A stretch of DNA of 64,000 bases from Sphingosinicella microcystinivorans (GTDB taxonomy: Bacteria; Pseudomonadota; Alphaproteobacteria; Sphingomonadales; Sphingomonadaceae): NCBI RefSeq assembly GCF_027941835.1, contig NZ_CP116005.1, positions 4,355,501 to 4,419,500 of the forward strand. The letters are read 5' to 3'. Shown piece by piece: positions 43,116-52,099 of the stretch. Numbering within the stretch: position 1 is the first letter of the stretch; each line of letters begins with the position of its first letter. The notes under the pieces are model-generated. The model was not told where the DNA came from. It was given only the letters and a program-made list of their open reading frames with translations, and made no database searches. A program made the translations under genes and the position numbers.

Positions 43116-44657
43116 TCAGTTCCCCCGGCTGTAGGCCCAGCGCACGTCGCGCATGTAGGCGGCGCGGCTGTCGGCGCGCGAATAGAACATGTGCCCGCCG
43201 GGATAGACGGTGAAGCGCGCTCTTCCCGCGTCGCCCATCGGCGGGAGCTGCCCGAACGCCAGCTTGCTCGCGAAATAGGGCGTGCGCAGATCGGTGTAGC
43301 CGTGGGAGATGAGCAGCTTCATGTTGCCGTCCATCGCCATCGCCTTGCGGAGGTCGCTGACCGACTCCTGCAAGCCCTCGCCGCTGTCCCAGCCGCGATT
43401 GAGCGGGATGTTCAGCGTCATGTAGGTGTTCTCGGGCTTCCAGCCGATGTCCTGCGTCACATAATGGACGATCGCGGAGGTGAGCGGCGCGATGCTGCCT
43501 TGCAGGATCGCGTCGTCGCCCTGCCGCTCGGCGGAAAACGGATAGGGATCGAAGTTGGTCACGACCGGGTCGTAGGCGCTGACGAAGACGCCTTTCTCCT
43601 TTTCGAGTTCGCGCGTGTAGACGAGGTTGCTGACGCGCGCGCCGAGGCGGCGCACCGTTTCCGCCGGCAGCCCGATCAGGTCGGCGACCCTGTCCGCCGC
43701 GCGGGTGGCGGCGGCGGGGTCTTCGCGGCCGAGCATCAGGTCGCGGATATAGTCGCCGCGCGCATAGGTCTCGACCTCGCGCATCGCGGCGTCGGTGAGC
43801 TTGCCCTGCCGTTCGAGATGCGTCGCCGCCATCGACGGCAGGCGCGACACCCACGGCAGCGGCGAAATGTCGGGCTCCGCCGACATCACGGAATTGAGCA
43901 GCGGCGACAGCAGGATGATGCCGGAGACCGCGACGCCTTCCACCTTCACCAGCCGGTACGCCATCTTGGGCACGCGGATGCCCGCGTAGCTTTCGCCGAC
44001 CAGATACTTGGGCGACGCCATGCGGCCGTTCTTCGCAAGCCAGCGGGCGACGAAGCCGGACAGATAATCGGCGTCCTGACGCGTCCCGAAGAAATGCTTG
44101 CGCGCGGCGTCCGGCGCGGCGTGCGCCTTGCTGAAGCCGGTGCCGACCGGATCGACGAACACGAGATCGGTGAAGGCGAGCCACGTATCGGGATTGTCGA
44201 GGAGCGGCGTGGCATCCGAAGGCGTCGACCCGGCAACGGCGAAGTCGACGCGCTTCGGGCCAAGGAGGCCGATGTGGAGGAACACCGATGACGCGCCGGG
44301 ACCGCCGTTGAACGCGAAGGTCACGGGACGGCGCGCCCTCTCCTGCCCCGCCGCCACATAGGCCGTGTAGCTGACCTCGCCGAGGAGTTCGCCGCCCGGC
44401 CCTTCGACCGGAAGCGCGCCCGCCGTGACCTGATAGGCGAGCGAGCGGCCGTCGCCGAGCCGCACCGACGCCTGCCGCGTCACCGCCTCGGGGAGCTTCG
44501 AAGTTTCGGCCTGCACGGCGGCGGTCGGCGCCAGCAGCAGGATGAAACCGGCGGCCAGGCCGATTCGCCGCAGCCTCGCGGCCGATCCGATCCCGCGCTT
44601 CGACAGCCGATCGGTGCCCGGCGATCCTGCGCGACCGTGTTTCCACAACGAAATCAT
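43116..44657 (-). CDS. Serine carboxypeptidase, peptidase family S10, exported
   Basis: The protein of about 513 residues carries the S10 fold: the oxyanion motif FAFNGGPGASSVFLHIG (Ala where yeast carboxypeptidase Y has Cys), the nucleophile in LVGESYAGIRVPK, Asp in YTDLRTPYFAS and His in VYPGGHMFYSR. A long basic leader precedes the hydrophobic signal helix IGLAAGFILLLAPTAA. The start is uncertain: ATG at 44657 is listed, but TTG at 44669 has the better ribosome site (AGGAG). S10 enzymes cleave C-terminal residues in acid conditions and may act on esters or amides. It heads the minus-strand operon and diverges from the TonB receptor. Confidence 0.92.
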   Translation of the reverse strand: MISLWKHGRAGSPGTDRLSKRGIGSAARLRRIGLAAGFILLLAPTAAVQAETSKLPEAVTRQASVRLGDGRSLAYQVTAGALPVEGPGGELLGEVSYTAYVAAGQERARRPVTFAFNGGPGASSVFLHIGLLGPKRVDFAVAGSTPSDATPLLDNPDTWLAFTDLVFVDPVGTGFSKAHAAPDAARKHFFGTRQDADYLSGFVARWLAKNGRMASPKYLVGESYAGIRVPKMAYRLVKVEGVAVSGIILLSPLLNSVMSAEPDISPLPWVSRLPSMAATHLERQGKLTDAAMREVETYARGDYIRDLMLGREDPAAATRAADRVADLIGLPAETVRRLGARVSNLVYTRELEKEKGVFVSAYDPVVTNFDPYPFSAERQGDDAILQGSIAPLTSAIVHYVTQDIGWKPENTYMTLNIPLNRGWDSGEGLQESVSDLRKAMAMDGNMKLLISHGYTDLRTPYFASKLAFGQLPPMGDAGRARFTVYPGGHMFYSRADSRAAYMRDVRWAYSRGN

Positions 44658-44753
44658 GAGTTTGCGCAACGCCCTCTCCTGTTCGACAAAAATATCGAAA
44701 AAATCAGATATAAGAGACGATTGAAAAACAATTATCCGTAACACACGCCATTT

Positions 44754-44765
44754 TTTTCGAAATTT
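44754..44765. promoter_or_regulatory. TTTTCGAAATTT box (copy 1)
   Basis: The palindrome-centred TTTTCGAAATTT lies 87 bases upstream of the receptor start at 44852, within an AT-rich stretch (about 44685-44770) that is exceptional for this GC-rich window and separates the divergent S10 and receptor units. The identical 12-mer recurs at 63700 and an 11-base match at 56911. The box may be an operator or an AT-rich promoter element; the binder is unknown. Confidence 0.5.
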
Positions 44766-44851
44766 GATTGACGTCCCCCGCTGAAAGCCAGCAACGCAGC
44801 ACCGTGAAACGCCGCTCGGGAAAAGCGGACTTCCGGGGACAAGGGGGACTT

Positions 44852-47800
44852 ATGACGAAGAAAATTCTTTATATTTCAGGTATTTCCGTTCTCGCGCTGG
44901 CAGCCACAGCGGCGCGGGCGCAAACCGGCGTCGTGGCCGGCGAGGAGATCGTCGTCACCGGCAGCAACATCCGCGGCGTCGCGCCGACGGGTGCGCCGCT
45001 CCTCACCATCGGTACCGAGGACATCTTGCAATCGGGCAAGGCGAGCGTTTCCGAATATCTGCGCGACCTGCCGCAGAACTTTCAGGGCGGCGTCGAAAGC
45101 GACCAGCTCAGCGTCGGCGTCTCGCGCATCGGCAACAACGGCGCCAACGTCTCGGCCGGACAGGGCCTGAACCTGCGCGGCCTCGGCCCGCTCTCGACGC
45201 TGACGCTCGTCAACGGCCGCCGGATGCCCGGCTCGGGCCAGTACGCGGAATTCGTCGACATCTCGAACATCCCGCTCGCCGTCATCGAGCGCGTCGAGGT
45301 GGTGACGGACGGCGCATCGGCTATCTACGGCTCCGATGCCGTCGGCGGTGTCGTGAACTTCATCCTGAAGAAACGCTTCACCGATCCCGTGACGACGCTG
45401 CGCTACGGCGAGGCGACGCAGGGCGGCGGACGCCTCACCCAGTTCAGCCAGACGCTCGGCACGACATGGGACACCGGCGACATCTCCGTCGCCTACGAAT
45501 TCAGCAAGCAGACCCGCATCCGCGCCGAGGACCGCGATTTCACCTACGGCGCGAACTTCGAGTCCGTCGGGGGCATCAACTGGCGGCGTCTCAACAACCG
45601 TTTCGGCGTGCAGGCGAACATCACCGGCGCCGCAGCGGGCGCGACGGCGAATCCCACCTACATCATTCCGCCGAACCAGAACGGCGTCGGGCTCACCGCC
45701 GCCGATCTGCTTCCGGCCGCCGGCAATCCCTTCAGCACGAACGACCCCTACGACGAGGTCGACCTCAGCCCGCGGCAGGAGCGCCACAGCGTCTACGTCG
45801 CGTGGAACCAGGACGTCGGGAACGCCTCCCTCCACGCCGATTTCCGCTACACGCGCCGCCGCGGCCACGCCTATCTCGGCTACACGTCGCTCGGCCTTCA
45901 GGGTGCGGCGGTTCGCGACACCAACCCCTATTTCATCACCAATCCCACCAATCTTCCGGGCCTGTATGCGACGCGCGCGTTCCGGCCCGGGCTGCCGGTG
46001 GAGAACCTCATCAACGTCAACTATCTCGTCACCGAGAAGGTTCTGGAAAGCGACTACGCCGTCGACAGCTACGGCGCGTCGCTGGTGGCCGACATCCCGC
46101 TGTTCAGCGACTGGCAGGCCGAAGTCTCCTTCACCTACGGGGCGGAGGACCAGTCGCGGCGTTCGGACGCGCTGCGCAACGGTGCCAACAATTTCGACCA
46201 GATCCTGATGGGCGGCAATCTGGTGCAGGCGCCGAACTCGCTCGACTGCGCCGTGATGGGCGTCCCCTCCACCTATGCGGGCACGGACCCGACCAAGCAG
46301 TTCTGCGCCGCGCTCGGCTACGTTCCGTTCAACCCGTTCACGTCGATCGCGAACAACAGCCCGGAGGCGGTTTCGCAGGTGATCGGCTTCCAGACGCTGT
46401 CGTTCCTGTCGCAGGTCTGGCAGGGCATGGCGAAGGCGGACGGCACGCTGTTCGAGATTCCGGGCGGCGCGGTGAAGCTCGCCGGCGGCATCGACATCCG
46501 CCACGAGAAGATCTCGGGCAACCTCCTCTACAACACCGCCAGCATCGACACGGAATACGTGAAGTACAACACGCACTCGCGCACCGTGGGCGCGCTCTAC
46601 GGCGAGGTGCTCGTCCCGCTCGTCGGCGCCGACAACGCGATGCCGTTCGTGCAGGAGCTCGACCTCTCCTTCGCGCTGCGGCACGAGAAGTATTTCGACT
46701 ACACCTCGACCACCAATCCCAAGGCGAGCTTCCGCTGGAAACCGGCGGGCGACCTGACGCTGCGCGGCACATGGGGCACGTCGTTCCACGCGCCCGGCCT
46801 TCGCGACCGCGACACCGGCCCGGCCCCCGTCGGCGGCGGCAACGCCATCTCGATGTCGGACCGCGGCTACAGCGTCCCCTGCGGCAACACCGTCGTCGAG
46901 CAGAACGTCACCGGCGCGCCCGGCACCAACTGCACGGTCACGACCCTCGTCGTCGTCGGCGGCAATCCGGACCTGAGGCCGGAGAAGGCCGAAACCTTCT
47001 CGTTCGGCTTCGAATACCAGCCTTCGTTCGTGCCCGGCCTGCGTCTGGAGGCGAACTATTTCGACGTGAAGATCAAGGATCGCATCCGCATCATCAGCGG
47101 CGGCGACGTGCCGGTCTATCTCGCCGACGCCGTCACCAACCCGAACAGCATCTTCGCCGACCTGTTCGTCTTCGATCCCTCCCCCGAACTCGTCGCCTCG
47201 CTGATGGCGGACCCGCGCTATTCGGGTCAGGTGACGTCGATCTTCCGCACGCCCGACGAGGTGGCGATGGTCGCCTACGCGACCTACCGCAACTTCGGCG
47301 CGCTGAAGGAACGCGGGCTCGACATGCGGGTCGACTACCAGATCCCGACCGAACGGCTCGGCACCTTCCAGCTCGCCGCGAACGCCACCAAGCTGTTCTC
47401 CTACAAGCTGCAATCCGCGCCGGGCGCCGCATACCAGAGCCTGCTCAACGTCTATCAGGGCGCACTCGCGAACCCGGTCTCGTTCCGCACGCAGGGGCGC
47501 CTTTCGTGGCAGGGCGAGCATCTCGGCCTTTCCGCGACGGTGAACTACATCGGCGCCTACCGGAACATGACCGTGTACGCGATGAACCCCGCGGGCACGG
47601 CGGCCGTGCTGCAGCCGGGCGAGACACGCCGGATCGACGACTGGACCACGGTCGACCTGCAGGCGAGCTATGCCTTCAAGGCGGACTCCGGCTTCCTCAG
47701 CGGCCTCGTCGCCACGCTCTCGGCGGTCAACGTCTTCGACAAGGACCCGCCCTTCGTCGACGGCGGCGCGCCGAACCGGGCACGCCCGGACGCCTACGAC

Positions 47801-47860
47801 GCCAACAACGCAAGCGGGCGCGGGCGTTTCGTCTCGTTCCAGCTCACCAAGAGGTTCTGA
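44852..47860 (+). CDS. TonB-dependent receptor
   Basis: The 1002-residue outer-membrane receptor has a signal peptide (ISVLALAATAARAQ, cleaved near residue 24), TonB box GEEIVVTGSNIRG, plug segments (ASVSEYLRDLPQNFQGG; LRGLGPLSTLTLVNGRRMPG; IYGSDAVGGVVNFILKK) and a barrel ending GRFVSFQLTKRF. The N-terminal form, VVTGSNI followed by LLTI, is that of the large sphingomonad and xanthomonad receptor group that takes up organic nutrients rather than siderophores. ATG at 44852 has AAGGGGGA upstream; the frame from 44768 is an extension into the leader. It starts an operon with two secreted esterases and a MarR regulator and diverges from the S10 operon, so it is the probable importer for that pathway. 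Confidence 0.95.
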   Translation: MTKKILYISGISVLALAATAARAQTGVVAGEEIVVTGSNIRGVAPTGAPLLTIGTEDILQSGKASVSEYLRDLPQNFQGGVESDQLSVGVSRIGNNGANVSAGQGLNLRGLGPLSTLTLVNGRRMPGSGQYAEFVDISNIPLAVIERVEVVTDGASAIYGSDAVGGVVNFILKKRFTDPVTTLRYGEATQGGGRLTQFSQTLGTTWDTGDISVAYEFSKQTRIRAEDRDFTYGANFESVGGINWRRLNNRFGVQANITGAAAGATANPTYIIPPNQNGVGLTAADLLPAAGNPFSTNDPYDEVDLSPRQERHSVYVAWNQDVGNASLHADFRYTRRRGHAYLGYTSLGLQGAAVRDTNPYFITNPTNLPGLYATRAFRPGLPVENLINVNYLVTEKVLESDYAVDSYGASLVADIPLFSDWQAEVSFTYGAEDQSRRSDALRNGANNFDQILMGGNLVQAPNSLDCAVMGVPSTYAGTDPTKQFCAALGYVPFNPFTSIANNSPEAVSQVIGFQTLSFLSQVWQGMAKADGTLFEIPGGAVKLAGGIDIRHEKISGNLLYNTASIDTEYVKYNTHSRTVGALYGEVLVPLVGADNAMPFVQELDLSFALRHEKYFDYTSTTNPKASFRWKPAGDLTLRGTWGTSFHAPGLRDRDTGPAPVGGGNAISMSDRGYSVPCGNTVVEQNVTGAPGTNCTVTTLVVVGGNPDLRPEKAETFSFGFEYQPSFVPGLRLEANYFDVKIKDRIRIISGGDVPVYLADAVTNPNSIFADLFVFDPSPELVASLMADPRYSGQVTSIFRTPDEVAMVAYATYRNFGALKERGLDMRVDYQIPTERLGTFQLAANATKLFSYKLQSAPGAAYQSLLNVYQGALANPVSFRTQGRLSWQGEHLGLSATVNYIGAYRNMTVYAMNPAGTAAVLQPGETRRIDDWTTVDLQASYAFKADSGFLSGLVATLSAVNVFDKDPPFVDGGAPNRARPDAYDANNASGRGRFVSFQLTKRF

Positions 47861-47881
47861 GCGAAACGGGAAAGGCGTCCC

Positions 47882-48757
47882 ATGACACTGTCCGGCCTGC
47901 TCGTCCCCGTCGCGAGCGTCCTCCTCACCGCAGCGGCGACGCAGGCCGCGTCCGCTGCGGCGGCGGGAGGCGGTGAAACCTCGCCGCCCCCCGCCGAGGC
48001 CGCCGCTGCGATCAGCGGCGCGCGGCAATTCGACATCACCTCCGAAAACGGCGCCTATCGCGTCTTCGTGTCCGCACCGGCCGGCCCCGCGCCCGCCACG
48101 GGCTATCCGGTGATCTACCTGCTCGACGGCAACTCGGTGTTCGGCTCGATGGTGGACGCGGCGCGGCTTCAGGCCGGGCGCATCGGCCCCGCGATCATCG
48201 TCGCGGTCGGCTACCCCATCGACACGCCGTTCGACGGCCCCCGCCGCTTCTTCGACATGACGCCGAAGACGAACCCGAAATTCGTCCCGGCCAAGATGAA
48301 GAGCGTGCAGCGCACCGGCGGGCGCGATGCGTTCCTCGCGCTGCTTCTCGATCGCGTGAAGCCGCTCGTCGAAAGCCGCTACAAGGTCGACCCCGAACGG
48401 CAGACGCTGTTCGGCCATTCGCTCGGCGGGCAGTTCGTGCTCCACGTGCTGTTCAACAGGCCGGACGCCTTCCGGAAATATGTCGCGGGCAGCCCCTCGA
48501 TCTGGTGGAACGACCGCTCGCTCCTCGCCGAGCGCGACCGCTATCTGGCGGAGCGGCAGAAGCGGGGCGACAACAACGAGCTGATGGTCGTCGTCGGGGC
48601 CGAGGAACTCGGATACATCGTTCAGGATGCCCGCGAGATGGTGAAATCGGTGGCGCCGATGCGGGTCTACTACAAGGAAATCGAGGGGCAGGAGCACGTG
48701 TCGATGCTGCCCGCCGCGCTCAATGCCGCGCTCGGGTTCGCGCTCGACCCGCGATGA
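47882..48757 (+). CDS. Secreted alpha/beta-hydrolase esterase (COG2819, IroE-like)
   Basis: The 291-residue paralogue has a Sec signal (about 1-25), YPVIYLLDGNSVFGS, elbow FGHSLGG with Ser180, SPSIWWNDR and EGQEHVSMLP with the likely His. It follows the TonB receptor by 21 bases and precedes the next esterase by 36, so receptor and two esterases form one transcript. Compared with the esterase at 38079 the core is similar, but the DGRD-type insert before the elbow differs. The likely task is to cleave an ester in the periplasm after or before passage through the receptor. Confidence 0.92.
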   Translation: MTLSGLLVPVASVLLTAAATQAASAAAAGGGETSPPPAEAAAAISGARQFDITSENGAYRVFVSAPAGPAPATGYPVIYLLDGNSVFGSMVDAARLQAGRIGPAIIVAVGYPIDTPFDGPRRFFDMTPKTNPKFVPAKMKSVQRTGGRDAFLALLLDRVKPLVESRYKVDPERQTLFGHSLGGQFVLHVLFNRPDAFRKYVAGSPSIWWNDRSLLAERDRYLAERQKRGDNNELMVVVGAEELGYIVQDAREMVKSVAPMRVYYKEIEGQEHVSMLPAALNAALGFALDPR

Positions 48758-48793
48758 TGTTCATCTGACGGCCTGCAAAGGATTGTGCCCCCC

Positions 48794-49957
48794 ATGTACC
48801 GCAAGCTCCGTTTCGCCGCCGCGGCCTTTGTCGTCGTGCTGTCCGCGCCCGCGCACGCCGAAACGCCCGCGCGCATGACGCACGAGGCGATCGAGACCTT
48901 CGCCCTCGCCGCCGCGAGCGGGCGCCTCTACGAGATCGTCGTCGCCGCGCCGACAGGCCCCGCGCCCGCCGAGGGTTATCCGGTCGTCTATGTCCTCGAT
49001 CCGCACATCATGTTCGGCGCGATGACCGAAGCGGTGCGGCTGATGGCGCGGCGGCAGGACGTCGGCGAACACAGCGTCGTCGTCGGCATCGGCTATCCGT
49101 CAAGCGCGGACCCGCGCAAGGAACGCGCGATCGACTACACGCCCGCCTACGGCTCCGAACCCAACAAGACCCCCGGCACCGGCGGCGCGGAGGCGTTCCT
49201 TGCGTTCGTGCGCGACACGCTGAAGCCCGCGATCGGCAAGCGCTGGAAGATCGACGGCAAGCGCGAGATGCTGTTCGGCCATTCGCTCGGCGGCCTGTTC
49301 ACGCTCTACACACTCGTCAACCGCCCGGACACGTTCGATACCTATGTCGCGGCGAGCCCCTCGATCTGGTTCGAGAGCGGCATGGTGAAGCGCGGCAACT
49401 TCCGCGGGCGGCTCGGCCCCAAGATGGAGACGCAGGGCCTGTCGGCGCGCGTCCTCATCACGGTGGGCGAGTACGAGCAGGACCCGGACCCCGATTTCCC
49501 GCCCGAATCGCCGCGCGAGCTCCAGCAGCGCACGCAGGTGGACAACGCCCGCGAATATGCGGGCTGGCTCGCGGGCCTGCCCGGCATCGAGGCGAAGTTC
49601 ATCGCGGTGGACGGGCTCGACCACGGCAGCGTGATCCCGGCCGCCATCGGACACGGCGTGCACTTCGCCTACTCGCGGACGGCGAAGATGCCTGCCCCGG
49701 CACCGAAGCCCGCGGCGTTCACGAACCCGACCGGAATCCCCGTGCCGGACGCCCCGACCTACACGCGCATGACGGGCGAAGAGCGCTACCGGCTGCGCCT
49801 GCGTATCCGCGCCCTGCCCGAAGCGCAGCGCAAGGCATGGAACGACCGCTTCCAGTACCAGCTCGGCGCGGGCCTCACCTACGACCAGCACCGCCGCCTG
49901 CACGAAGAGCGCGTGCGGATGGACGAGAAATACGGCACTGCGCCGGTCGACGAATGA
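48794..49957 (+). CDS. Secreted alpha/beta-hydrolase esterase (COG2819) with C-terminal extension
   Basis: The 387-residue paralogue has a Sec signal (about 1-22), YPVVYVLDPHIMFG (Pro-His in place of the usual Gly-Asn after the Asp), elbow FGHSLGG with Ser163, SPSIWFESG and DGLDHGSVIP with the likely His. A C-terminal tail of about 100 residues is rich in Arg, Glu and Tyr (TRMTGEERYRLRLRIRALPE). ATG at 48794 is preferred to GTG at 48785 for its signal peptide. The gene is third in the receptor operon; the frameshifted MarR gene follows nine bases later. Confidence 0.9.
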   Translation: MYRKLRFAAAAFVVVLSAPAHAETPARMTHEAIETFALAAASGRLYEIVVAAPTGPAPAEGYPVVYVLDPHIMFGAMTEAVRLMARRQDVGEHSVVVGIGYPSSADPRKERAIDYTPAYGSEPNKTPGTGGAEAFLAFVRDTLKPAIGKRWKIDGKREMLFGHSLGGLFTLYTLVNRPDTFDTYVAASPSIWFESGMVKRGNFRGRLGPKMETQGLSARVLITVGEYEQDPDPDFPPESPRELQQRTQVDNAREYAGWLAGLPGIEAKFIAVDGLDHGSVIPAAIGHGVHFAYSRTAKMPAPAPKPAAFTNPTGIPVPDAPTYTRMTGEERYRLRLRIRALPEAQRKAWNDRFQYQLGAGLTYDQHRRLHEERVRMDEKYGTAPVDE

Positions 49958-49966
49958 CGGATCGGC

Positions 49967-50424
49967 ATGTCCGGGCTTCCGTTTGAGGACTTCGACCTTG
50001 GATGGGCGCCCGGACATCTCCTCCGCCGGTGCCACCAGCGGTTTCAGGCGCTGTTCAGCGAGGCCGCTGCCGAATTCTCCCTCACCCCCAGCAGACGGCG
50101 GTCCTGATCGCCGTTCACCAGTCGCCCGGCAGCAGCTTCCGCGCGCTCACCGCCCGCACCGGCATCGACCGCAACACGCTGCGCGAGATCATCGCGCGGC
50201 TCATTGCCCGGGGCGTCGTCGTCCGGCGGCGCTCGGCGCGCGATCCGCGCTGCCATGACCTTCGCATATCCGCCGACGGCCTTGCGGTGCTGCTGGCGAT
50301 CGAGGACGAAACGCGGCGCGTCGAGGCGCTCATGCTGGCACCGCTCGCCGCCGCCGAACGGGCCGATTTTGTCGCTGCCGCGCGCAAGATCGCCGGGCTC
50401 GGAACGGACGGCCGGACTTCATAG
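49967..50424 (+). pseudogene. MarR-family regulator with a one-base frameshift
   Basis: From ATG 49967 the frame encodes a normal MarR N-terminus (PGHLLRRCHQRFQALFSEAA, FSLTP) and then hits a stop soon after position 50089. The second half continues in the next frame from there to 50424 (QQTAVLIAVHQSPGSSFRAL; GIDRNTLREIIARLIARGVV; RRSARDPRCHDLRISADG, a full winged helix). The switch is at a run of five C at 50085-50089; six C would restore a continuous 152-residue protein of normal MarR length. This is either a genuine frameshift or a base missed in a homopolymer. An alternative short start at 50002 lacks the dimerisation helix. If intact, it would regulate the receptor-esterase operon it ends. 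Confidence 0.75.
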
Positions 50425-50466
50425 GCCGCCCCGAACCCTGTATCGTGTACCGGATTTTGGCCGGCG

Positions 50467-51096
50467 ATGCGTCTCTGTACCATGTCGGCGGGAGATGTGT
50501 TGGTGAAAGCTGGCGGCGAGGGCGGCCTTGATGACCTGGATCGGTGGTTCATGACCGAGGTGCTGGCCTGCGAGCCCATGCTGATGCGATACCTGCGACG
50601 AAACTGCGGGACTCTGGCGGAACCCGAGGATTTGCGGCAGGAAATCTACACGCAGGTCTATGATGCCGCGCGCGTTTCCCGCCCCGTCCATGTCTCCGCC
50701 TTCGTCCGGACCGTGGCCCGCAACCTGCTCGTCAGCCACGCGCGGCGCGCGAAGATCGTGCACATCGAGCAGAGCGGGGAGATCGACGACCTCGGCGTCG
50801 ATTCCGTCACGCCCGAGCGCAACGCCCTCGCCCGCGACGAGCTTCGCCGCGTCGAGGAGGGCCTCGGCAACCTCCCGCCGCGCTGCCGCGAGGTGATCCT
50901 GCTCCGCAAGGTGAAAGGCCTGTCGCAGAAGCAGGTCGCGCGCGAGATGAACATCGGCATAGACACGGTGGAGCGCCAGACGGCGCTGGGGATGCGCGCG
51001 CTCATAGACTTCATGTCGGGCGGCGACGGCAGGATCAAGCGCCCGCCCGCACGCCTGCGTCTCGTTGCCCGGGGAGGCGGCGATGAGCCAGCGTGA
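50467..51096 (+). CDS. ECF sigma factor (FecI-like)
   Basis: The 209-residue sigma-70 factor has region 2 (LMRYLRRNCGTLAEPEDLRQEIY; SAFVRTVARNLLVSHARR) and region 4 (LPPRCREVILLRKVKGLSQKQVAREM; DTVERQTALGMRAL). The gene, the FecR-like gene that overlaps it by 14 bases, and the STN-domain receptor form a FecI-FecR-FecA cell-surface signalling unit. The start may be ATG 50467 or ATG 50482. In such systems the receptor senses its ligand outside, FecR transmits the signal, and the sigma factor transcribes the receptor gene. Here the next genes encode a quinoprotein dehydrogenase and a tannase-like esterase, which may be part of the response. Confidence 0.95.
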   Translation: MRLCTMSAGDVLVKAGGEGGLDDLDRWFMTEVLACEPMLMRYLRRNCGTLAEPEDLRQEIYTQVYDAARVSRPVHVSAFVRTVARNLLVSHARRAKIVHIEQSGEIDDLGVDSVTPERNALARDELRRVEEGLGNLPPRCREVILLRKVKGLSQKQVAREMNIGIDTVERQTALGMRALIDFMSGGDGRIKRPPARLRLVARGGGDEPA

Positions 51097-52057
51097 AGCC
51101 ATCGAGCAGCAGGCCGCGCTGTGGATCGCGCGGCAGGACGGGCAGGACTGGAACGCCGGGGACAATGCCGATTTCGAAAACTGGATCGGCCAGTCGACCG
51201 AACACCGCGTCGCCTATCTGAGGCTGCGCGCGGGCTGGGAGAAACTCGACACTCTCGCCGCCCGCCCGACCGCGGATACGCGGGGGCCGCGCTGGCGCAA
51301 GGCGGCGTGGTCCGCCGCGCTGGCCGCCGCCGCTGCGGTCCTCCTCGTCGTCGGCATCCCGCTGATGCGCAGCACCGAGCCCGCCACGCTCACCTACGCG
51401 ACGAAGGTCGGCGGCCGGTCGACCATATCGCTCGACGACGGCAGCAGCATCGAACTCAACACGAACAGCCGCCTGCGGGCCACGGTCAACGACCGGCAGC
51501 GCACCGCGTGGCTCGATCAGGGGGAGGCGTTCTTCTCCATCGCGCCGGACAAGGCGCATCCGTTCGTCGTCTATTCGGGTTCGCGCCGGATCACGGTGGT
51601 GGGCACCCGCTTCTCGGTGCGAAAGGACGACACGCGGCTCAGCGTCGCGGTTCTGGAAGGCCGCGTCCGGGTCGGCGCGGCGGACGGCACGGGCGCTGCG
51701 ACGCTGCTGACGGCGGGCGACACGGCGACCGTCGAGCAGGCTTCGATCCTCGTGCAGACGGAGGCGCCCCAACGGGTCGAGGAAGCGCTTGCGTGGCGCA
51801 ACGACCAGCTCCGCTTCAACGATGTGACGCTGCGCGCCGCCGTCGACGAGTTCAACCGCTACAATCATCGCCAGATCAGGATCGCCGACGAGGACACCGC
51901 GGCGCTCCGCATCGGCGGCAGCTTCCGCGCCACCGACATCGACGCTTTCACACGGCTGCTGGAGAACGTATTCGGGTTGCAGGTCGTGACCTCGGGGGAC
52001 ACGATCGAAATTTCGGGAGGAAAGGCGGCGCTGAGAGGGGATGTCGAGGACATGTGA
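51083..52057 (+). CDS. FecR-family transmembrane anti-sigma regulator
   Basis: The 324-residue protein has the DUF4880 sigma-binding region (WIARQDGQDWNAGDNADFENW and HRVAYLRLRAGWEKLD, about 14-57), one membrane helix at about 74-95, and a periplasmic FecR domain (GGRSTISLDDGSSIELNTNS; TVVGTRFSVRKDDTRLSVAV; EGRVRVG). A C-terminal STN-like part (LRAAVDEFNRYNHRQIRIAD) would contact the receptor. The start at 51083 has GGGGAGG before it and overlaps the sigma gene. It holds or activates the sigma factor according to the state of the receptor at 52100. Confidence 0.95.
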   Translation: MSQREAIEQQAALWIARQDGQDWNAGDNADFENWIGQSTEHRVAYLRLRAGWEKLDTLAARPTADTRGPRWRKAAWSAALAAAAAVLLVVGIPLMRSTEPATLTYATKVGGRSTISLDDGSSIELNTNSRLRATVNDRQRTAWLDQGEAFFSIAPDKAHPFVVYSGSRRITVVGTRFSVRKDDTRLSVAVLEGRVRVGAADGTGAATLLTAGDTATVEQASILVQTEAPQRVEEALAWRNDQLRFNDVTLRAAVDEFNRYNHRQIRIADEDTAALRIGGSFRATDIDAFTRLLENVFGLQVVTSGDTIEISGGKAALRGDVEDM

Positions 52058-52099
52058 GTGGCCCTCGTTCTTCCCTGACATGCGCCCCGAAAGGGCCCA

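Noticed and set aside
44876-48697. Open frame of 1273 codons antisense to the TonB receptor and esterase
   Set aside because: Composition is Arg/Val/Glu/Asp/His-rich without any domain, and it spans two convincing plus-strand genes. Such antisense frames are expected in GC-rich DNA.
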